A DNA stretch of 21,024 bases from Psychromarinibacter halotolerans. GTDB lineage: Bacteria > Pseudomonadota > Alphaproteobacteria > Rhodobacterales > Rhodobacteraceae. The notes beneath the pieces were generated by a model. It saw nothing but the letters and a program-made list of their open reading frames with translations. It searched no databases and was not told where the DNA came from. Of this stretch, positions 1 to 6,198 are shown piece after piece; position 1 is the first letter of the stretch; each line of letters begins with the position of its first letter. The position numbers were made by a program, and so were the translations under genes. Location: positions 1 through 21,024 of the forward strand of contig NZ_JARGYD010000021.1 of NCBI RefSeq assembly GCF_029168315.1, written 5' to 3'.

Positions 1-144
1 CATGAATGCGCACCCTACGGGCCCGTATATATGTCGCGATCCCCACCGATCCGCGGCGTATGGTGCGCATTCATGCGCACCGGAGGGGACCAACCGAAAA
101 CCACCCCATCGATCCGCGACGTAGGGTGCGCATTCATGCGCACC
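1..144. repeat. Cluster of three intergenic palindromic repeats
   Basis: Two complete copies of a 20-bp near-perfect palindrome (GGTGCGCA-TTCA-TGCGCACC) lie at 62-81 and 125-144, exactly 63 bp apart. Each is preceded by a related flank (CGATCCGCG-R-CGTA). A third copy in the opposite orientation is cut by the window start: positions 1-19 are the exact reverse complement of 120-138. The cluster sits just past the stop codon of gatB. Without a T-run it is not a standard terminator, though the hairpins could stabilise the gatB mRNA 3' end. It resembles REP-type intergenic repeats. No transposase is visible in the window. Confidence 0.8.
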
Positions 145-154
145 CCGAGACACC

Positions 155-1666
155 TCAAAGCCCCAGCTTCGCCGCGACGATCTCGTTCACCGCCTTCGGG
201 TTCGCCTTGCCGCCGGTGGCTTTCATCACCTGACCCACGAACCAGCCCGCAAGCTTGGGGTTCTGCTTGGCCTTCTCGACCTGCTGCGGGTTGGCGGCGA
301 TCACCTCGTCCACCGCCGTCTCGATGGCGCCAGTGTCGGTGACCTGCTTCATGCCGCGCTCTTCGACGATCAGCGACGGGTCGCCGCCTTCGGTATAGAC
401 GATCTCGAACAGGTCCTTCGCGATCTTGCCCGAGATGTCGCCCTTCTGGATCAGCGAAATGATCCCGCCCAGCTGCGACGGGCTCATCGGGCTGTCGGCG
501 ATGTCGGTGTCGTCCTTCTTCAGGCGGCCGAATAGCTCGTTGATGACCCAGTTCGCGGCCAGCTTGCCGTCGGAGGCCGCGGCGACCTCTTCGAAGAAGG
601 CGGCGTTCTCGACCTCGGCGGTCAGCACGGATGCGTCGTATTCCGTCATGCCGTAATCGGCGACGAACCGCGCCTTCTTCTGGTCCGGCAGTTCCGGCAG
701 CGCGCCGGCGATGTCGTCGACCCACGCCTGCTCGATCTCTAGCGGCAGCAGATCGGGGCAGGGGAAGTAGCGATAGTCGTGCGCCTCTTCCTTCGACCGC
801 ATCGACCGGGTTTCGCCCTTGTCGGGATCGTACAGCCGGGTTTCCTGATCGATCTCGCCGCCGGCTTCAAGGATCTGGATCTGGCGGCGCGCCTCGTACT
901 CGATCGCTTGCTGGATGAAGCGCATCGAGTTCATGTTCTTGATCTCGCACCGCGTGCCGAGATGCGAGAAATCCTGCGTTTCCTGGTACTTTTCGTAGTC
1001 GCCGGGGCGGCAGACAGACACGTTCACGTCGGCCCGCAGGTTGCCGTTCTGCATGTTGCCGTCGCAGGTGCCGAGATAGCGCAGGATCTGGCGCAGCTTG
1101 CCGACGTAGGCCGCAGCCTCTTCGGGGCCACGGATGTCGGGGCGGCTGACGATCTCCATCAGGGCGACGCCGGTGCGGTTCAGGTCCACGAAGGTGAAAT
1201 GCGGGTCCATGTCGTGGATCGACTTGCCCGCGTCCTGTTCAAGGTGGATGCGTTCGATGCGGACCTTGCGCGCGACGCCGGGGCCCATGTCGACCAGCAC
1301 TTCGCCCTCGCCCACGATGGGGTGGTACAGCTGGCTGATCTGATAGCCCTGCGGCAGGTCGGGGTAGAAATAGTTCTTGCGGTCGAAGGCGGACTTCAGG
1401 TTGATGTCGGCCTTCAGCCCCAGCCCGGTGCGTACCGCCTGCGCCACGCAGAATTCGTTGATCACCGGCAGCATCCCCGGCATCGCCGAGTCCACGAAGG
1501 CCACGTTCGAGTTCGGTTCCGACCCGAACAGCGTCGACGCCCCCGAGAACAGCTTGGATTTCGAGGCGACCTGGGCGTGCACCTCGAGGCCGATCACGAG
1601 TTCCCAGTCGTGCTTGGCCCCCTGGATCACCTTGGGTTTCGGGGCTTCATAGGTGAGGTCGAGCAT
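155..1666 (-). CDS. gatB: Aspartyl/glutamyl-tRNA(Asn/Gln) amidotransferase subunit B
   Basis: GatB of 503 residues, the usual length. With GatA and GatC it converts Glu-tRNA(Gln), and in many bacteria Asp-tRNA(Asn), to the amidated form in the cytoplasm. GatB binds the misacylated tRNA and activates its acyl group. Visible family signatures include WELVIGLEVHAQ near residue 21, the stretch around NVAFVDSAMPGMLPV, and KNYFYPDLPQGYQISQ near residue 97. The C-terminal 140 residues form the helical tail that recognises the tRNA elbow and end in AAKLGL. The ATG at 1666 is chosen because an AGGA lies 8 bases upstream and the family start falls there. gatA and gatC are not in the window, so this copy stands apart from its partners. 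The palindromic repeats lie directly downstream. Confidence 0.97.
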   Translation of the reverse strand: MLDLTYEAPKPKVIQGAKHDWELVIGLEVHAQVASKSKLFSGASTLFGSEPNSNVAFVDSAMPGMLPVINEFCVAQAVRTGLGLKADINLKSAFDRKNYFYPDLPQGYQISQLYHPIVGEGEVLVDMGPGVARKVRIERIHLEQDAGKSIHDMDPHFTFVDLNRTGVALMEIVSRPDIRGPEEAAAYVGKLRQILRYLGTCDGNMQNGNLRADVNVSVCRPGDYEKYQETQDFSHLGTRCEIKNMNSMRFIQQAIEYEARRQIQILEAGGEIDQETRLYDPDKGETRSMRSKEEAHDYRYFPCPDLLPLEIEQAWVDDIAGALPELPDQKKARFVADYGMTEYDASVLTAEVENAAFFEEVAAASDGKLAANWVINELFGRLKKDDTDIADSPMSPSQLGGIISLIQKGDISGKIAKDLFEIVYTEGGDPSLIVEERGMKQVTDTGAIETAVDEVIAANPQQVEKAKQNPKLAGWFVGQVMKATGGKANPKAVNEIVAAKLGL

Positions 1667-2257
1667 GTGTGCGGTCCTGCTGCAAGATCGGCGCTTGTTC
1701 TAGGCGAGCAGGCAGGGCGGGGCAAGGGCATGGCGCCGGATGCGGTGGCGTTGCGGGCCTGTGTCCGTTTCGCGGGCGGTAAGGCCGCGCGCGGGGCTGT
1801 CGCGTGATCACGATCGTGTCAGGCGCGGAAGGATCGCCGCGACTCGGCTCGTGCGGCCCGATTCACCCGTTACTGCCCGATCCGGCGTGTTTTGCGCCAA
1901 AACTGGCGATACGCGGGCCGGCGGTTTCGGTATTCGTGTGCGGTCTCAGGCACTTGTACTGCGGGGTTTCGCGGGCAAACCTTGGAGGCTTAACAAAGAT
2001 TGCATTGCGGGACGGTTTTATACGCCGCGCAATTTCCACACGGTTTGCTACGACACTGTAGTACGGCGTGAGAATTGTTAACGGATTGGCCGCTAATCGT
2101 TAAAAATTTACCCTATATATTGGGTGGTTATGGGTAATGCGGCGGGGCATTGTGTCCTTCATGTGAACAGTGCCCGATTTTAGCCACTTTGAGGTTGCCA
2201 GCTTGTTCTCCATCCTACATTGCTCGGAGTTACAGGTTTGAGACGGAGACAGTGACA
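1667..2257. other. 591-bp gap with no credible gene; A+T-rich leader at its right end
   Basis: The left part (to about 1980) is GC-rich; its open frames have no recognisable protein or good ribosome-binding site. From about 1985 to 2257 the sequence is clearly richer in A and T, as expected for a promoter and leader. Two inverted repeats lie there. TTAACGGATT (2078-2087) faces AATCGTTAA (2095-2103), one base short of a perfect match. A 16-bp near-palindrome ACCCTATATATTGGGT lies at 2110-2125. They probably belong to the control region of the VPLPA-CTERM gene, but I cannot place a promoter with confidence. Confidence 0.6.
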
Positions 2258-2881
2258 ATGAAGAAATTGCTTTCGGCAATCGCGCTCGTTCTCGCGGCAG
2301 GCTCGGCGCAGGCGGTGACCGTGGACTTCGAAGACATCGCGCCCGACAACGGTCATAAGCACTATCAGAACGACTACCTGCATACCGGGACGTTCCGCTT
2401 TTTCACGCCCGACGCTTATGTCATCGACTCGGCGTTTGCCGAACCCCGCCCGTACACCACGCAGAACGGCTCTGACTGGCTGATGAGCCTGAGCACGCAG
2501 CCGATGATCCTGCACTCGGCATCTCCGTTCTCGATCCAAAGCCTCGATGCAGGGTCGTTCACCGACCTGTCCGTTCTGGTGCGCGTCGTCGGCTACCTGT
2601 CGAACGGCGACATTTTGGACAAGAAGGTGTTCTGGGCGAAGCCCGGGTTCGGTACGTTCGACCTTGGCTGGACCGGCCTGTCCAGCCTGTTCATCTACAC
2701 CAAGTTCGGCACCGCCAGCTTCGACAACTTCGTCCTGAACGAACAAGAAGCACAGGCCGGCCAGTACGCCGAAGCCGCTGCCGTCTCGGCGGTTCCGCTT
2801 CCGGCGGCCATGCCGCTTCTGATGGGCGGTCTTGCCGCGATGGGCTTCGTGGCCCGCCGCCGCAAGCGCAAGGCTGACTGA
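2258..2881 (+). CDS. Exported protein with VPLPA-CTERM sorting signal
   Basis: A 207-residue protein of unknown function. The N-terminus is a Sec signal peptide (MKKLLSAIALVLAAGSAQA, cleavage near residue 19). The body is rich in aromatic residues and looks like a beta-rich extracellular domain with no motif I recognise. The C-terminus has the tripartite sorting signal: VPLPA at 179-183, a hydrophobic helix to about residue 199, and the basic cluster ARRRKRK. This is the VPLPA-CTERM variant of PEP-CTERM, processed by a dedicated exosortase (XrtD in the literature). By inference the protein is delivered to the cell surface or an exopolymer matrix. The ATG at 2258 is chosen over the upstream ATG at 2150 because the signal peptide starts here and GGAG lies 9 bases upstream. 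No exosortase gene is in the window. A stem-loop follows the stop. Confidence 0.88.
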   Translation: MKKLLSAIALVLAAGSAQAVTVDFEDIAPDNGHKHYQNDYLHTGTFRFFTPDAYVIDSAFAEPRPYTTQNGSDWLMSLSTQPMILHSASPFSIQSLDAGSFTDLSVLVRVVGYLSNGDILDKKVFWAKPGFGTFDLGWTGLSSLFIYTKFGTASFDNFVLNEQEAQAGQYAEAAAVSAVPLPAAMPLLMGGLAAMGFVARRRKRKAD

Positions 2882-2896
2882 GCCTTCCAAGATTTC

Positions 2897-2926
2897 GGAC
2901 GGACCGTGACGACGTACGGTCCGTCC
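2897..2926 (+). terminator. Stem-loop after the VPLPA-CTERM gene
   Basis: A perfect 11-bp stem, GGACGGACCGT (2897-2907) with ACGGTCCGTCC (2916-2926), closes an 8-base loop 15 bases after the stop codon. There is no T-run on either strand, so it may be a weak or factor-assisted terminator or an mRNA-stabilising hairpin. Confidence 0.5.
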
Positions 2927-3069
2927 TGACGATCGTGCCCGCATCCGCCGCCGACGTGATGGGCACAGCGCGGACCAAAACGCCGCCGCATCCCCTGCAC
3001 AGCATCAAGATACCGAACGCCGCAGCGTTTCCGCGCGGCGGTCTTTGACGTTTGCGACTGCGCCGGGGC

Positions 3070-3714
3070 CTAGGCCGCGTCGGGCTGGGTCGGCGGCGCG
3101 GCCAGCCGGAAGGGTTCCAGCTTGTCGAGTTCAAGGAAGATACGCTCGATCGTCGGGTAGGCCGAGGTGTTCACCTTGAACCGTCGGTTGTTCCACATCT
3201 GGGCGTACAGGCAGCAGTCGGCCAGCCCCGGCACGTCGCCGTGGCAGAAGATGCCGGTGTCCGCGCTTTCGGCCAGCAGCTTTTCCAGCGGCGTGAAGGT
3301 GGCGTGGACCCAATGGTGGAACCACGCGGTCCGGTCCTGATCGTCGGCGTCCAGTTCCGACGCCAGATATTGCAGGACCCGCAGGTTGTTCAGCGGGTGG
3401 ACCTCGCAGGCGATCATGTACGACAGCGCGCGGACCCGCGCCCGCCCCGCCGGGTCGGCGGGCAGCAGCGGCGGCTTGGGGTGGGTTTCCTCGATATACT
3501 CGATGATCGCCAGCGACTGGGACAGCGAGGTGCCGTCCTCCAGTTCCAGGACAGGCACCAGACCCGCAGGGCTTTTGGACAGGAATTCTGGGGTTTGCGT
3601 TTCCTTCTTCAGAAGCGCATACGCCTTGTAATCGTAAGCCAGGCCCTTCAGATTCAGCGCGGCCCGCAGCCGCGTCGAGGTCGAGGACCTGAAATAGTTG
3701 TGCAATGTTAGCAT
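3070..3714 (-). CDS. maiA: Maleylacetoacetate isomerase (zeta-class glutathione S-transferase)
   Basis: A 214-residue GST-superfamily protein of the zeta class, which converts maleylacetoacetate to fumarylacetoacetate with glutathione in tyrosine/homogentisate breakdown. The N-terminal thioredoxin-like half begins with LHNYFRSSTSTRLRAALNLKGL; the catalytic serines of the SSCS motif are kept, but its cysteine is threonine. The SQSLAIIEYIEE stretch (residues 65-76) is the glutathione gamma-glutamyl site. The C-terminal helical half carries GDVPGLADCCLYAQMWNNRRF, the family signature. The ATG at 3714 gives the standard N-terminus. No other homogentisate-pathway gene is adjacent, so the assignment could be a neighbouring zeta-class activity. 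It is divergent from the sugar isomerase gene, with 93 bp between the starts. Confidence 0.85.
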   Translation of the reverse strand: MLTLHNYFRSSTSTRLRAALNLKGLAYDYKAYALLKKETQTPEFLSKSPAGLVPVLELEDGTSLSQSLAIIEYIEETHPKPPLLPADPAGRARVRALSYMIACEVHPLNNLRVLQYLASELDADDQDRTAWFHHWVHATFTPLEKLLAESADTGIFCHGDVPGLADCCLYAQMWNNRRFKVNTSAYPTIERIFLELDKLEPFRLAAPPTQPDAA

Positions 3715-3738
3715 TCGGGACGCCTCCGGTCGGCGCAC

Positions 3739-3767
3739 TGTTGCGCGGGCCGATACGGAACGCAACA
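3739..3767. promoter_or_regulatory. Inverted repeat between maiA and the D-lyxose isomerase gene
   Basis: TGTTGCG (3739-3745) and CGCAACA (3761-3767) form a perfect 7-bp inverted repeat with 22 bp between half-site centres, two helical turns, in the 93-bp divergent intergenic region. It is a candidate operator for either gene. No regulator gene is adjacent and the site could be fortuitous. Confidence 0.3.
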
Positions 3768-3807
3768 CCGCCCGGTCGGGCCCCGAACAGTCAGAGAGGA
3801 GACCTCG

Positions 3808-4497
3808 ATGAAAAGATCCACCGTGAACGAGATTCTGAAGGACGGCGACGCCTTCATCCGGTCGTTCGGATACATCATGCCGCCCTTTGCCTATTGGACG
3901 CCGGCCGAGCTGAATACCCGCGTTGCCGAGGATTCGCCGATGATCCGGGACCACGCGCTGGGCTGGGACATCACCGACTACGGGCAGGGCAAGTACGATG
4001 ACATGGGCCTGTTTCTGTTCACCGTGCGCAACGGCACCAACGACAACATCCCCCGCGGCAAGGGTATGCTGTACGCCGAGAAGATCATGATCTCGGGCGA
4101 GGATCAGCTGTCCCCGATGCACCGCCACAACCTCAAGACCGAGGACATCATCAACAAGGGCGGCGGCACGCTGGTGCTGGAGCTGTTCAAGGCCAAGGCC
4201 GACGGGTCCATCGACGAAAACGCCGAGGTGAAGGTGCTGACCGACGGTCGCCAGCGCGTGCTCGAACCCGGTGGCCTGCTGAAGCTGAAGCCCGGCGAAA
4301 GCGTCACGCTGGAGACCGACACGTGGCACGCGTTCTGGGGCGAGGGCGGCCGAGTTCTGATCGGCGAGGTGTCGAACGTGAACGACGACCGCACCGACAA
4401 CGTGTTCCGCGAGCCCATCGGGCGATTCTCCGAGATCGAGGAGGACACCGACCCGGTTCACCTTCTCGTTTCGGATTATGACAAGTACCTTGCCTAA
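3808..4497 (+). CDS. D-lyxose ketol-isomerase (cupin-fold sugar isomerase)
   Basis: A 229-residue protein matching the D-lyxose isomerase family (EC 5.3.1.15), which interconverts D-lyxose and D-xylulose and often D-mannose and D-fructose using a divalent metal. The expected metal ligands are present with family spacing: His105 and His107 in SPMHRHNLKTED, Glu112, and His174 in TDTWHAFWGEGG. The surrounding INKGGGTLVLELF is also typical. Length matches characterised members of about 227 residues. The start is supported by GAGGAG about 6 bases upstream of the ATG. Unusually it is not in a sugar ABC-transporter or kinase operon: it stands alone, divergent from maiA and followed by a 207-bp gap. 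The physiological substrate is therefore uncertain. Confidence 0.88.
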   Translation: MKRSTVNEILKDGDAFIRSFGYIMPPFAYWTPAELNTRVAEDSPMIRDHALGWDITDYGQGKYDDMGLFLFTVRNGTNDNIPRGKGMLYAEKIMISGEDQLSPMHRHNLKTEDIINKGGGTLVLELFKAKADGSIDENAEVKVLTDGRQRVLEPGGLLKLKPGESVTLETDTWHAFWGEGGRVLIGEVSNVNDDRTDNVFREPIGRFSEIEEDTDPVHLLVSDYDKYLA

Positions 4498-4590
4498 GGT
4501 TCTGCCTATGCGGGAAACACAGGGTGGTGGCACACAAGGCACACTTGGCCATATCTTGTTGTTTTCCGCCTTGCGCGTGTGAACTCGACC

Positions 4591-4620
4591 GGCAGCGGCG
4601 GGGGATTCCCGCCGATTGCC
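4591..4620 (+). other. Hairpin between the sugar isomerase and lytic transglycosylase genes
   Basis: CGGCGGG (4596-4602) pairs with CCCGCCG (4608-4614) around a 5-base loop, and the stem can extend after a bulge through GGCA/TGCC. No T-run follows. The rest of the 207-bp gap (4498-4704) holds nothing I can assign beyond the promoter region expected for the next gene. Confidence 0.3.
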
Positions 4621-4704
4621 TGCCCATAGGGTAGACGGCCCGGACCGATTTTGGCACAGCATCTGTCTTGCCGGGGGTTGGCCCGGTGCTGCCAAAGTTT
4701 GCCA

Positions 4705-5310
4705 ATGTTACGAACCATGTTGAGAGCCGCGAGTCTTGTCGCGGTGCTGACCGCCTCCGCCTGCGCTGCAAGCAAGCCTTATGAGACGCCCGATGTCCCG
4801 CCGATGCGCTGGGACTTCCGCCCGGAAGCGACCGAGTGGACGATGGCGACGATGGGTGCGCTGGAAACCCACGGAGCGGTGCTGTCTCAACTGGTTCCCG
4901 AAGACATCGACCAGTGGTGCCCGGCCTACCGCGCCGCGCCAGAGGAGCAGCGGCGGGCCTTCTGGGCCGGTCTGTTCTCGGCGCTGGCGAAACACGAAAG
5001 CCGCTGGACCCCCGATGCGTCGGGCGGCGGCGGCCGGTGGCTTGGCCTGCTGCAGATCGCACCGGCCACGGCGCGCGGCGTGGGCTGCAAGGCGCAATCG
5101 GCCTCGGCCCTGTTCGACGGCGCGGCGAACCTAAGCTGCGGCGTGCGGCTGGCGGCCTACGAGATGCCGAACAAGAACCGCATCCTTGGCGGCCCGGGCC
5201 GCTGGGGCGGGATTTCCCAGCACTGGGCGCCGTTCCGGTACCCGGACAAGGTGGAAGACATGCGCAGCTGGATCAGCTCGCAGGAATACTGCGCAACGAC
5301 GCAGAACTAG
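4705..5310 (+). CDS. Exported lytic transglycosylase (SLT fold)
   Basis: A 201-residue exported protein with a lysozyme-like SLT domain that would cleave peptidoglycan glycan strands in the periplasm. Residues 1-20 are a signal peptide ending LTASAC; the cysteine could make it a lipoprotein, although Ala at -3 is a weak lipobox. Catalytic Glu98 lies in LAKHESRW, and GLLQIAPATA (114-123) is the second SLT motif. Four more cysteines (72, 128, 145, 196) may form two disulfides. The ATG at 4705 gives a compact signal peptide; an ATG at 4717 is also possible, and a longer frame from 4651 is less likely because it adds a cysteine-rich stretch before the signal peptide. A strong terminator follows 24 bases after the stop, so it is probably monocistronic. 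Confidence 0.85.
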   Translation: MLRTMLRAASLVAVLTASACAASKPYETPDVPPMRWDFRPEATEWTMATMGALETHGAVLSQLVPEDIDQWCPAYRAAPEEQRRAFWAGLFSALAKHESRWTPDASGGGGRWLGLLQIAPATARGVGCKAQSASALFDGAANLSCGVRLAAYEMPNKNRILGGPGRWGGISQHWAPFRYPDKVEDMRSWISSQEYCATTQN

Positions 5311-5334
5311 GACGCGGTCACGCGTGCGAGGGAC

Positions 5335-5364
5335 AAGGCCGGGGAACCAACCCCGGCCTTTTTT
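5335..5364 (+). terminator. Rho-independent terminator of the lytic transglycosylase gene
   Basis: A perfect 10-bp stem, AAGGCCGGGG (5335-5344) with CCCCGGCCTT (5351-5360), closes a 6-base loop and runs into TTTT. It is 24 bases past the stop codon. Confidence 0.92.
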
Positions 5365-5401
5365 ATTGCGCCGGACGCGTTTCGAAGAAAAGCGGAATCC
5401 A

Positions 5402-5432
5402 CAAACGAAAACAGGCACCCGAAGGCGCCTGT
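5402..5432 (-). terminator. Rho-independent terminator of infC with UUCG tetraloop
   Basis: On the minus strand ACAGGCGCC pairs with GGTGCCTGT (9 bp, one G-T pair) around a TTCG loop, the exceptionally stable C-UUCG-G tetraloop. It is followed by TTTCGTTTGT. It lies 29 bases past the infC stop and faces the plus-strand terminator at 5335-5364. Confidence 0.88.
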
Positions 5433-5460
5433 GCATCGTGTGTGCCGATAGGGCGAACCG

Positions 5461-6006
5461 TTACTTGGTGGTCGGCCCGATCATCATGACCATCTGGCGG
5501 CCTTCCATCTTCGGCATGTTCTCGACCTTGCCGAGCTCTTTCACGTCTTCGGCGACCCGCTCCAGCAGTTCGCGCCCAAGGTTCTGGTGCGCCATTTCGC
5601 GCCCACGGAAGCGAAGCGTCACCTTGACCTTGTCGCCACCTTCGAGGAACCGGAAGACGTTCTTCATCTTCACGTCGTAGTCGTGCGTGTCGGTGTTCGG
5701 GCGGAACTTGACCTCTTTGACTTCGATGGTCTTTTGCTTCTTCCGCGCTTCCGATTCACGCTTCTGCTGTTCGTATTTGAACTTGCCGAAGTCCATGATC
5801 TTGCACACCGGCGGCGTGGCGTTCGGCGAGATCTCGACAAGATCGAGGCCCGCCGCTTCGGCAAGGGCCATGCCCTTTTGCGGCGTGACCACCCCGACGT
5901 TTTCTCCCTCGGCGCCGATCAGTCGCACCTCGGGGGCGCGGATCCGGTCGTTGACGCGAGGCCCGGTGTCACGGGTCGGCGGGGCATTGTGGGGTCTGCG
6001 AGCGAT
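5461..6006 (-). CDS. infC: Translation initiation factor IF-3, ATC start
   Basis: IF-3 binds the 30S subunit, blocks 50S joining and checks start-codon/initiator-tRNA pairing. The C-terminal domain is clear (IEVKEVKFRPNTDTHDYDVK, then VTLRFRGREMAHQ). The conserved N-terminal domain begins RVNDRIRAPEVRLIGAEGENVG. A GTG in frame at 5928 sits inside that conserved stretch, so it cannot be the true start. Reading upstream in frame gives IARRPHNAPPTRDTGP with no ATG, GTG or TTG; the ATC at 6006-6004 fits family length (181 residues) and has AAGGA 9 bases upstream. infC is known for non-AUG starts (AUU in E. coli), used for autoregulation. rpmI and rplT do not follow. A terminator lies downstream and a promoter at 6048-6076. 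Confidence 0.93.
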   Translation of the reverse strand: MARRPHNAPPTRDTGPRVNDRIRAPEVRLIGAEGENVGVVTPQKGMALAEAAGLDLVEISPNATPPVCKIMDFGKFKYEQQKRESEARKKQKTIEVKEVKFRPNTDTHDYDVKMKNVFRFLEGGDKVKVTLRFRGREMAHQNLGRELLERVAEDVKELGKVENMPKMEGRQMVMMIGPTTK

Positions 6007-6015
6007 GGTCGTGCA

Positions 6016-6020
6016 TCCTT
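6016..6020 (-). promoter_or_regulatory. Ribosome-binding site that decides the infC start
   Basis: AAGGA on the minus strand, 9 bases before the ATC codon. It is the only good Shine-Dalgarno in the right place and supports initiation at the non-canonical ATC. Confidence 0.65.
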
Positions 6021-6047
6021 GTGTCGTTGCAGGAAAGTCAGGAACAG

Positions 6048-6076
6048 AAGATACGGCGAGGTGGGGTCCGTTTCAA
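6048..6076 (-). promoter_or_regulatory. Sigma-70-type promoter of infC
   Basis: The minus strand reads TTGAAA (6076-6071), a 17-bp spacer, then TATCTT (6053-6048). This gives a transcript start near 6041 and a leader of about 35 bases before the ATC start. Spacing is ideal and both boxes match 4-5 of 6 consensus bases. Confidence 0.6.
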
Positions 6077-6198
6077 CTGCCATTTGATGCGGTTGGGCCG
6101 TTGTTCGTGCGCTTTCCGACTTGAAAGGGGCGAATGCCGCTTCATTTCAATTCCCCAAAGAGAAATGCGTTCGGAATTTTTAGCGGGGAGTACCCTTC

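Noticed and set aside
1740..2081. Two plus-strand open frames of 85-113 codons in the gap after gatB
   Set aside because: No recognisable domain, no Shine-Dalgarno, Arg-rich shadow-like composition, and they overlap each other.
3715..4695. Minus-strand extension of maiA across the D-lyxose isomerase gene
   Set aside because: Antisense shadow. The GST fold starts at 3714, and the opposite strand encodes a well-conserved isomerase.
4651..4704. Longer N-terminus for the lytic transglycosylase starting at 4651
   Set aside because: It would put a Cys/Arg-rich stretch before the signal peptide; starts at 4705 or 4717 give a normal one.
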